Shown: positions 7,093-11,709 of the stretch, piece after piece
How the letters are laid out: each line of letters starts with the position of its first letter
Position numbering within the stretch: the first letter of the stretch is position 1
DNA from: an uncultured Prevotellaceae bacterium
GTDB taxonomy: Bacteria; Bacteroidota; Bacteroidia; Bacteroidales; Bacteroidaceae
DNA: 11,709 nucleotides
Assembly: GCA_946408305.1 (NCBI GenBank)
Contig: CAMJRQ010000012.1
Span: 1-11,709, forward strand
Direction: 5' to 3'
The notes under the pieces: model-generated
Database searches by the model: none
What the model was told of the DNA's origin: nothing
Seen by the model: the letters and a program-made list of their open reading frames with translations, nothing else
Translations under genes and position numbers: made by a program

Positions 7093-7800
7093 TCAGCTGT
7101 CCCGTTTCTTGAGCGGGTCGATGCTGGCAAAATAGCGGGCGTCGCGCCAGAGTCCGGCCAGATAGATGACCGACAGCACCACGACGATGAGGAGCCCGCC
7201 GATGTCGAGCGCCGAGAGGCTCACCTCCTTGCCCAGCAGGCTCAGGCTGAGGCTCCACTCGTGGAGTTGGGGGCAGAAGAATACGATGGTGTTGATGATG
7301 ACGATGGAGAGGCGCAGCTCGGTGGGCCCCAGCTTGGCAAACGTCAGCTGGAACTCGTTCTTCAGATGGGTGTTGATCATCACGAAGACGTCGAGCATGA
7401 AATAGACGGTGGCGATGAGCAGGGCCGTCCACATGCTCATGTAGGCCGACATGCCGGCGCCCAGCACCATGAGGAAGGCACAGACGCAGTCGAGGTTGTG
7501 GTCGATGTAGAATCCATAGAGCGGGCGCTGCTGCTGACGGACGCGGGCCAGGGTGCCGTCGAGCGAATCGCCGAACCAGTTGATGAAGAAGCCCAGGTTG
7601 GCCAGCCAGAGCCATGCGGCGCTGAGCGGCGTGAGGGCATAGCCCACGAGCACCACGACGGCGCCCGCCACGCCCAGGGCCGTCAGCCCGTCCGACGTGA
7701 CCCACCGGGGCAACCGGCTCGCAATGTTGCGTAATGCCCGCTTCTCGAGCGGGTTGAGGATGGAGGTCTGGATTCGCTCCGACTGTTTGCGCTGATTCAT
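7093..7800 (-). CDS. CDP-alcohol phosphatidyltransferase family membrane protein (235 aa)
   Basis: This family transfers a phosphatidyl (or related phospho-alcohol) group from a CDP-alcohol to a hydroxyl acceptor at the inner membrane. The full signature D-x2-D-G-x2-A-R-x9-G-x3-D-x3-D is present: Asp78, Asp81, Gly82, Ala85, Arg86, Gly96, Asp100 and Asp104. These residues bind two metal ions and the CDP moiety. Hydrophobic segments flank it (about 38-75, 105-142, 164-178 and 198-216), giving roughly six membrane spans. The acceptor is not identifiable. Inositol-, glycerol- and serine-type enzymes share the signature, and no neighbour makes such a head group. I chose the ATG at 7798-7800 (MNQRKQSERI). 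The frame stays open to an ATG at 7896, but that extension is basic, Cys-rich and reads across AT-rich promoter-like sequence. The gene appears monocistronic, with a terminator behind it. Confidence 0.88.
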   Translation of the reverse strand: MNQRKQSERIQTSILNPLEKRALRNIASRLPRWVTSDGLTALGVAGAVVVLVGYALTPLSAAWLWLANLGFFINWFGDSLDGTLARVRQQQRPLYGFYIDHNLDCVCAFLMVLGAGMSAYMSMWTALLIATVYFMLDVFVMINTHLKNEFQLTFAKLGPTELRLSIVIINTIVFFCPQLHEWSLSLSLLGKEVSLSALDIGGLLIVVVLSVIYLAGLWRDARYFASIDPLKKRDS

Positions 7801-7840
7801 AACGATACGCTTGCTTTTCGATTTCGAGGCACAAAATACG

Positions 7841-7875
7841 CAAAAATGCGCGACACGCGCAACCGTATCGGCAAA
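7841..7875 (-). promoter_or_regulatory. Weak candidate promoter of the phosphatidyltransferase gene
   Basis: On the minus strand a TTTG (7872-7875) lies 23 nt before CATTTTTG (7841-7848), which differs from TAnnTTTG at one base. A second near-match, TATTTTG (7832-7838), lies just downstream and is one base short of the consensus spacing. Either would give a short leader to the ATG at 7800. Neither match is exact, so this is tentative. Confidence 0.28.
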
Positions 7876-7999
7876 AATGTAACAAAAAAGTAACATCGGC
7901 GCCCGGGGGCAGGAATCGGCACGCGGGGCGGCTCACAAGTGATTATTTCCTGACATTTCGTGCTTTCCAGATTTCGATTTCGCAGAGACAGAGGGAAAA

Positions 8000-8053
8000 C
8001 AACGTGTTGTCTTGGACCACGCAACGTGGTGTTCCGGGCAACGCAACACGTTG
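8000..8053. repeat. Nested inverted repeat (intergenic palindromic element)
   Basis: CAACGTGTTG (8000-8009) and CAACACGTTG (8044-8053) are perfect 10-bp inverted copies. Between them ACCACG (8016-8021) and CGTGGT (8025-8030) form a second perfect hairpin with a 3-nt loop. The core ACGTG recurs in both stems. No T-run follows on either strand, so it is not a standard terminator. It could be an intergenic repeat unit, a structured RNA or a protein-binding site; the sequence alone does not decide. Confidence 0.7.
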
Positions 8054-8094
8054 CTATTTCGTGATTGGTGTGCCGAAACCTCGCGAGAATCGCT

Positions 8095-8190
8095 CAAAAC
8101 GGACCGAGGCACGGCTCGGCTCGAAAAAACGAAAAATCGGGAACACTTAACAATCAGGCGGTTGACTTTTCAACATCTCCCAAAACGGAC
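8095..8190. repeat. Short direct repeat pair CAAAACGGAC
   Basis: CAAAACGGAC occurs at 8095-8104 and at 8181-8190, 86 bases apart. In both cases GAAAAAACG follows downstream (8123-8131 after 18 intervening bases, and 8191-8199 directly). The second copy abuts the terminator stem of the M48 gene. This may be the trace of a small duplication; no function is evident. Confidence 0.45.
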
Positions 8191-8191
8191 G

Positions 8192-8233
8192 AAAAAACGC
8201 CCGAAAAAGGCTGTTTTGGGTCTTTTTCGGGCG
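8192..8233 (-). terminator. Rho-independent terminator of the lemA-M48 operon
   Basis: On the minus strand CGCCCGAAAAAG (8222-8233) pairs perfectly over 12 bp with CTTTTTCGGGCG (8198-8209) around a 12-nt loop, followed by six T (8192-8197). It lies about 54 nt beyond the M48 stop codon at 8287-8289. No T-run follows on the plus strand, so it acts in one direction. Confidence 0.88.
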
Positions 8234-8286
8234 CACTCCTCCGGACGGGAATCGGGCCATGGGATGACAATATGTTTACATTTCCC

Positions 8287-9309
8287 TCAGAACTGCTCCA
8301 GATAGCGTATGCGGCTCTCGGTGGAGGGGTGTGTGCTGAAAAGGTTGCTCATCAGGGCGGTGAAGCCCTTGAGGTTCATCTGGGGATGGATGATGAAGAG
8401 CTGGGCCACGTCCTGGCGGTCTACGTCGGAGAGGGCAGGGTTGCCGCTGATCTTGCGCAGCGCCGAGGCCAGGGCCAGGGGGTCGCCGCAGAGCTCAGCC
8501 CCGCCGGCATCGGCCATGTACTCGCGCTTACGGCTGATGGCAAAGCGCGTGAGGAGCGTGAAGACGTAGCCCACCGTGGCCAGCACGGCTGCCACCAGGA
8601 GCACCACGATGATGGCCACCCCGTTGCCGCCCCGCCCATTGCCGCTGCTGTTGCTGCTGCTGACGCGGCGGTTGCCGTCGCCATAAATCATCGTGTTCCA
8701 CATGAAGCGCAGGGCCAGGCTCATGATGGTGCTCATGATGCCCACGAAGATGATGCTCACGATGAGCAGACGCGTGTCGCGATTGCGGATGTGGGTGAGC
8801 TCGTGGCCGATGACACCGGCCAGCTCGCTGTCGGAGAGCAGGTCGCAGAGGCCGGTGGTGACGGTGACGGTGTAGCTCGCGCGGTCCACTCCGCTGGCAA
8901 AGGCGTTGAGCTGGGGGTCGTCGATGATGTTGATTTTGGGCATGTCCATGCCGCACGTCATCGTCAGGTTCTCCACGATGTTATATACGCGCGGATTCTC
9001 GCGCCGCTCGAGCGGGCGGGCACCGGTGGCATGGCGTATCATGCTGGTGTTGGCAAAGTAGGAGACGAGGAACCACACGCCCACGATGCCGATGACCCAG
9101 GGGACCACGTGGAGCATCTCGTAGTTGACGTAGTCCCAGTCGACCGTCTCCACGGGCTGGCCATAGGCGGGGTCGGTGACGCCCAGCGCATTGACGCAGA
9201 CCAGGAACAGGTAGACCATGCCCAGCAGGATGCAGGGGAAGAGCAGCAGCAGGAGGAGGCTCTTCAGGTTGTTGCTCCACTGCTGGGTGTGGATGCCTAC
9301 GTATCTCAT
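8287..9309 (-). CDS. M48 family (HtpX-like) membrane zinc metalloprotease (340 aa)
   Basis: HtpX-type proteases are inner-membrane zinc enzymes that cleave damaged or misfolded membrane proteins. The zinc motif HELTH is at residues 169-173 (His169, Glu170, His173), and the third ligand is probably Glu263 in KREYMADAGGAEL. Hydrophobic segments lie at about 17-39 and 69-86 before the catalytic site, and at 181-200 and 230-253 after it, as in HtpX. The C-terminal LFSTHPSTESRIRYLEQ matches the conserved family ending. A low-complexity Ser/Asn/Gly linker (about 217-230) precedes the last membrane span. The ATG at 9307-9309 (MRYVGIHTQQWSNN) fits the family N-terminus; an upstream in-frame ATG at 9357 would overlap lemA and add a non-family extension. 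It lies 10 nt after the lemA stop, so the two genes are almost certainly cotranscribed. I do not give the symbol htpX because several M48 subtypes share this architecture. Confidence 0.92.
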   Translation of the reverse strand: MRYVGIHTQQWSNNLKSLLLLLLFPCILLGMVYLFLVCVNALGVTDPAYGQPVETVDWDYVNYEMLHVVPWVIGIVGVWFLVSYFANTSMIRHATGARPLERRENPRVYNIVENLTMTCGMDMPKINIIDDPQLNAFASGVDRASYTVTVTTGLCDLLSDSELAGVIGHELTHIRNRDTRLLIVSIIFVGIMSTIMSLALRFMWNTMIYGDGNRRVSSSNSSGNGRGGNGVAIIVVLLVAAVLATVGYVFTLLTRFAISRKREYMADAGGAELCGDPLALASALRKISGNPALSDVDRQDVAQLFIIHPQMNLKGFTALMSNLFSTHPSTESRIRYLEQF

Positions 9310-9319
9310 CTGTCGGGGC

Positions 9320-9886
9320 TTAGAAGCTGATTTCGGGAGCCTTGTCGTACTGTGCACGCTCGGCCTGCGGCACCTCGAACATGGGCTCGGTGTGGAAGCC
9401 GAACATGCCGGCCAAGAGCACGGCGGGGAAGCGCTGCACGGCCGAGTTGAGCTCCTTGGTGGCGCTGTTGAAGAAGCGGCGCGTGGCGGCCAGCTTGTTC
9501 TCGATGTCGGAAATCTCGCCTTGCAGCTGCAGGAAGTTCTGGTTGGCCTTCAGGTCGGGATAGGCCTCGACAGAGACACGCAGCCCGGCCAGGGCGCTGG
9601 AGAGCTGGTTGTCGGCCTCGATCTTCTCGTTGATGGAGGTGGCGTTCATGGCGGCGGTGCGGGCCTGCGTGATGCGCTCGAGCAGCTCCTTCTCGTGGGC
9701 GGCATAACCCTTCACGGTGGCCACCAGCTGCGGGATGAGGTCGTAGCGCTGCTTCAGCTGCACGTCGATGTTGGCAAAGGCGTTCTCGCGGTTGTTGCGC
9801 AGCGACACCAGGTTGTTGTAAATGCCGATGGCGGCAAAAGCCACTACGGCCACAATGGCAAGGAGGATAATCAGTCCGGTACTCAT
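9320..9886 (-). CDS. lemA: LemA family protein (188 aa)
   Basis: LemA proteins are small membrane-anchored helical proteins of poorly defined function, often encoded beside membrane-stress or M48 protease genes. Residues 4-22 form one N-terminal membrane span with little before it, leaving a helical domain. Family landmarks are RYDLIPQLVATVKGY (47-61), EAYPDLKANQNFLQLQ (107-122), IENKLAATRRFFN (128-140) and FPAVLLAGMFGF (153-164). Length and domain order are normal. The start at 9884-9886 is the first ATG and is followed directly by the membrane span. It is the first gene of a two-gene operon with the M48 protease downstream and is transcribed away from the sigma-factor gene. The pairing suggests that the two act together at the membrane, but the sequence does not show how. 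Confidence 0.93.
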   Translation of the reverse strand: MSTGLIILLAIVAVVAFAAIGIYNNLVSLRNNRENAFANIDVQLKQRYDLIPQLVATVKGYAAHEKELLERITQARTAAMNATSINEKIEADNQLSSALAGLRVSVEAYPDLKANQNFLQLQGEISDIENKLAATRRFFNSATKELNSAVQRFPAVLLAGMFGFHTEPMFEVPQAERAQYDKAPEISF

Positions 9887-9930
9887 AGTTTTTTAGTTTT
9901 AATTTGGGTTAGTATTCGCTTTCTGGAGCG

Positions 9931-9965
9931 TAAAGTTATGACTTTTCCGCCGAAGAACATGCAAA
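9931..9965 (-). promoter_or_regulatory. Candidate lemA-M48 operon promoter
   Basis: On the minus strand TTTG (9962-9965) is followed after 23 nt by TAACTTTA (9931-9938), which matches seven of eight positions of TAnnTTTG (the last base differs). The spacing is slightly longer than the usual Bacteroidetes arrangement. The predicted leader is about 40 nt. Confidence 0.42.
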
Positions 9966-9986
9966 AGATGCAGATTATTTTAAAAT

Positions 9987-9998
9987 TTTTGGCCAAAA
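9987..9998. promoter_or_regulatory. Perfect 12-bp palindrome between the divergent lemA and sigma-factor promoters
   Basis: TTTTGGCCAAAA is a perfect palindrome. It lies just upstream of the expected -33 position of the sigma gene and about 20 nt upstream of the lemA -33 candidate, where a dimeric regulator could act on either promoter. No cognate regulator is encoded nearby. A 12-mer of this composition can also arise by chance in AT-rich intergenic DNA. Confidence 0.3.
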
Positions 9999-10023
9999 TA
10001 TGGAATATTTGAGAAAAAAGCAC

Positions 10024-10031
10024 TATCTTTG
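10024..10031 (+). promoter_or_regulatory. -7 promoter element (TAnnTTTG) of the sigma-factor gene
   Basis: TATCTTTG matches the Bacteroidetes -7 consensus exactly and predicts transcription starting near 10037-10039, about 22 nt before the ATG at 10060. A TTTG at the ideal -33 distance is absent; the nearest (10008-10011) is too close. The box lies inside the upstream in-frame extension of the sigma gene, which supports the downstream start. Confidence 0.62.
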
Positions 10032-10059
10032 CGTGCTTAAATGTGCGCCATTAGGAAAC

Positions 10060-10920
10060 ATGAGACAATTAAAAATCACAAAAAGCATTACCAGCCGCGA
10101 CAGTGCCTCGCTCGACAAGTACCTCCAGGAGATCGGTCGTGAGAGCCTGCTCACGGTGGACGAGGAGGTGGAGCTCTCGCAGCGCATCCGCAAGGGCGAC
10201 CGCCGCGCACTGGACAAACTCGTCAGGGCCAACCTGCGCTTCGTGGTCAGCGTGGCCAAGCAGTATCAGAACCAGGGACTCTCGCTGCCCGACCTCATCA
10301 ACGAGGGCAACGTGGGCCTCATCAAGGCCGCCGAGAAGTTCGACGAGACACGCGGATTCAAATTCATCAGCTACGCCGTGTGGTGGATTCGCCAGACCAT
10401 CCTGCAGGCCCTGGCCGAGCAGAGCCGCATCGTGCGACTGCCGCTCAACCAAGTGAGCGCCGTGAACAAAATCAGCAAGGCCATGACCAAGTTCGAGCAG
10501 GAACACGAGCGCAAACCCAGCGCCGAGGAACTGGCCGACCTGGTGAACGAGCTGCCCGAGAAAATCAATGACAGCCTGAGGGCCAGCGGCCGCCACGTCA
10601 GCGTGGACGCACCCTTCGTCGAAGGCGAGGAGAACAGCCTGCTCGACGTGATGGTCAACACCGACTCGCCCATGGCCGACGCACAGCTCGTCAAGGAAAG
10701 CCTCAACACCGAGATTGCCCGCGCACTGAGCCAGCTCAACGACCGCGAGAAAGACATCATCGAGATGAGCTTCGGCATCAACCACCAGGAGATGACGCTC
10801 GAGGAAATCGGCGAGCGCTTCGGACTGACACGCGAGCGAGTGCGCCAGATTCGCGAGAAAGCCATCCGCAAACTGCGCCAAGGCAGCCGCAACAGCCTCC
10901 TGCGCCACTATCTGGGATAG
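10060..10920 (+). CDS. rpoD: Primary (housekeeping) RNA polymerase sigma factor, RpoD/SigA type (286 aa)
   Basis: This sigma-70 factor directs RNA polymerase to the TAnnTTTG promoters of this phylum. Region 1.2 is at about 15-47 ([20 protein letters not shown]). Region 2 spans about 52-122 and includes [12 protein letters not shown], the core-binding [13 protein letters not shown] and the promoter-melting [15 protein letters not shown]. Region 3 follows at about 131-205. Region 4 is at about 219-272, with the helix-turn-helix [19 protein letters not shown]. There is no acidic region 1.1 and no long spacer, which is the known compact form of Bacteroidetes primary sigma factors; 286 residues is their usual length. 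The [13 protein letters not shown] start is characteristic of these proteins, so I chose the ATG at 10060 over an in-frame ATG at 10000. The gene has its own promoter and terminator. Because its -7 box fits the consensus, it probably transcribes itself. Confidence 0.95.
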   Translation: MRQLKITKSITSRDSASLDKYLQEIGRESLLTVDEEVELSQRIRKGDRRALDKLVRANLRFVVSVAKQYQNQGLSLPDLINEGNVGLIKAAEKFDETRGFKFISYAVWWIRQTILQALAEQSRIVRLPLNQVSAVNKISKAMTKFEQEHERKPSAEELADLVNELPEKINDSLRASGRHVSVDAPFVEGEENSLLDVMVNTDSPMADAQLVKESLNTEIARALSQLNDREKDIIEMSFGINHQEMTLEEIGERFGLTRERVRQIREKAIRKLRQGSRNSLLRHYLG

Positions 10921-10963
10921 AGAGGACGCAGCAAAACAGGAAACCCGCAAAGGGAAAGACCGG

Positions 10964-11000
10964 AAACGCGCCGCTCAGATTGTCTGGGCAGCGCGTTTTT
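10964..11000 (+). terminator. Rho-independent terminator of the sigma-factor gene
   Basis: AAACGCGCCGCTCAG (10964-10978) folds against CTGGGCAGCGCGTTT (10984-10998) around the 5-nt loop ATTGT. Fourteen of 15 positions pair (one is T-G, and one C/A mismatch is internal), and the T-run 10996-11000 follows. It begins 44 nt after the stop codon and separates the sigma gene from the DUF4954 gene. Confidence 0.92.
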
Positions 11001-11037
11001 CGTTTGCCGAGACATCCGGTATGTCAATTATTTGTTG

Positions 11038-11045
11038 TACCTTTG
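11038..11045 (+). promoter_or_regulatory. -7 promoter element (TAnnTTTG) of the DUF4954 gene
   Basis: TACCTTTG matches the Bacteroidetes -7 consensus exactly, 25 nt before the ATG at 11071 and 37 nt after the sigma-gene terminator. A TTTG at 11031-11034 is too close to serve as the -33 element, and no better one is evident. Confidence 0.6.
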
Positions 11046-11070
11046 TTGCCGTAAAGAGAAAGTCCCATCG

Positions 11071-11709
11071 ATGCGCACACTCACAAACGAGGAAATAACC
11101 ACCCTGACACAGCAGGGATGCACGGCCGAGGACTGGCAGAGAATCCGGGTGGCCGACACGTTCCGGCCCGCCTGCGTGCGGCACGTGGCCTTCTACGGCA
11201 ACGTCCGTCTGGGATGCTTCGACAAGATGATCGAAGTGAGCGACGGATTCCTGAAACACAGCGGCATAGAGCACGCCACACTGCGCAACACGGAGATAGG
11301 CGACAACTGCCTGGTGGAACGCATCGGAGGCTACATCAACAACTATCGCATCGGTGACGACTGCCTCATCTCGAATGTCGCCACCATCGAGACACGCCCC
11401 GACGCATCGTTCGGCGAAGGCAGCATCATATCGGTGCTGAACGAGGTGGGCGACGGAAACGTGATGATCTTCGACGGGCTGAACTCGCAGATAGCCGCCC
11501 TGATGGTGAAATACGAGCAGGACAAGGCCTTCACCGGCGCCATCCGACAGCTGGTGCGCACCGACATCGAACAGAAGAAGCGCAACGCAGGGCCCAACCG
11601 CACGGGAACCATCGGCAACAACGTGCACATCGTGAACACGGGCGAAATCGTCAACTGCCACATCAGAGCCAACTGCCGGGTGGAGGGAGCTGCGAAGTTG
11701 CACGACTGC
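11071..11709 (+). CDS. DUF4954 family protein with left-handed beta-helix repeats, 5' part only
   Basis: The frame is open from the ATG at 11071 to the right edge (213 codons). It begins MRTLTNEEITTLTQQGC, followed by DWQRIRVADTFRP and VAFYGNVRLGCFDKMIEV. It then has imperfect hexapeptide-type repeats typical of a left-handed beta-helix: HATLRNTEIGDNCLVERI (68-85), YRIGDDCLISNV (92-103), SFGEGSIISVLNEVGDGN (113-130) and IGNNVHIVNTGEIVNCHI (181-198). From memory this arrangement is that of DUF4954, a Bacteroidetes family of large cytosolic proteins related in fold to sugar-nucleotide acyl- and nucleotidyltransferases; the reaction is unknown. No signal peptide is present. The start follows a consensus -7 box by 25 nt. 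The family assignment rests on recalled motifs, not a search, and the C-terminal part is outside the window. Confidence 0.8.
   Translation, partial: MRTLTNEEITTLTQQGCTAEDWQRIRVADTFRPACVRHVAFYGNVRLGCFDKMIEVSDGFLKHSGIEHATLRNTEIGDNCLVERIGGYINNYRIGDDCLISNVATIETRPDASFGEGSIISVLNEVGDGNVMIFDGLNSQIAALMVKYEQDKAFTGAIRQLVRTDIEQKKRNAGPNRTGTIGNNVHIVNTGEIVNCHIRANCRVEGAAKLHDC

Larger units (their letters stand above)
7801..8191. other. Gene-free region between the phosphatidyltransferase gene and the M48 terminator
   Basis: About 390 bases without a convincing coding region. Short open frames cross it, but their products have no recognisable domain and differ in composition from the neighbouring proteins. 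Its content is promoter-like AT-rich sequence near 7832-7885, an 11-bp direct repeat TTTCGATTTCG (7816-7826 and 7972-7982), the nested inverted repeat at 8000-8053, and a 10-bp direct repeat CAAAACGGAC (8095-8104 and 8181-8190). Confidence 0.6.

Noticed and set aside
7801..7896. An upstream start for the phosphatidyltransferase
   Set aside because: The 32 extra residues are not membrane-topology compatible with the family and are encoded by AT-rich promoter-like sequence. MNQRKQ at 7800 is the better start.
8000..8053. CRISPR-like or IS-end interpretation of the palindromic repeats
   Set aside because: There is one copy only, with no spacer array, no cas genes, no transposase and no target-site duplication visible in the window.
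8104..8119. Small hairpin CCGAG/CTCGG
   Set aside because: Only 5 bp with no T-run directly adjacent; likely chance in GC-rich sequence.
8012..8305. A 97-codon plus-strand frame in the gene-free region
   Set aside because: It spans the nested palindrome, the direct repeats and the M48 terminator. Its product has no domain and its composition follows the repeats.
8065..9330. A 421-codon open frame on the plus strand
   Set aside because: It runs antisense through the M48 gene, which has a complete HELTH site and family C-terminus. The intergenic part of its translation is unlike any family I know.
9310..9357. An upstream start for the M48 protease
   Set aside because: It would overlap the end of lemA by 38 nt and add a 16-residue extension. 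The family N-terminus MRYVGIHTQ begins at 9309.
10000..10059. An upstream start for the sigma factor
   Set aside because: The extension contains the TATCTTTG promoter box, and the known protein form begins MRQLKI at 10060.
10069..10950. A 293-codon open frame on the minus strand opposite the sigma gene
   Set aside because: The sigma factor is full length with all conserved regions, and the antisense product has no motif.

Overview
The window looks like chromosomal DNA of a GC-rich member of the Bacteroidales, most likely Prevotella or a close relative. Four things suggest this. Three start-proximal boxes match the Bacteroidetes -7 promoter consensus TAnnTTTG exactly. The primary sigma factor has the short 286-residue Bacteroidetes form. 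There is a DUF4954-type beta-helix protein. A very large secreted protein ends in what looks like a type IX secretion (T9SS) sorting domain. Genus is inferred, not shown.

From left to right, everything up to 9886 is on the minus strand. (1) 1-411 is the 5' part of a secreted endonuclease/exonuclease/phosphatase-fold protein, cut by the window edge. (2) 526-6933 encodes a 2135-residue modular surface protein with five diverged GLUG-like modules, Cys/His linkers, a helical / beta-sandwich / helical insert and a C-terminal T9SS-like tail. It has its own promoter and a strong terminator. (3) 7093-7800 is a CDP-alcohol phosphatidyltransferase with the complete catalytic signature, followed by a terminator whose T-tract abuts the promoter of the surface-protein gene. 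(4) 7801-8286 has no gene; it holds a nested inverted repeat, short direct repeats and a terminator. (5) 8287-9886 is a two-gene lemA / M48 (HtpX-like) protease operon with a 10-nt gap.

Transcription diverges at 9887-10059, where the lemA and sigma promoters flank a perfect 12-bp palindrome. On the plus strand, 10060-10920 encodes the primary (RpoD-type) sigma factor, which ends in a near-perfect terminator hairpin. From 11071 a DUF4954 family gene runs off the right edge.

Functionally, the right part is housekeeping (sigma factor, membrane protein quality control, phospholipid head-group chemistry). The left part is cell-surface or secreted material. I found no mobile element, CRISPR array, tRNA, rRNA or defence system. 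The least explained items are the surface protein, with its recurring Cys-His-Cys-Cys linkers, and the nested repeat at 8000-8053.
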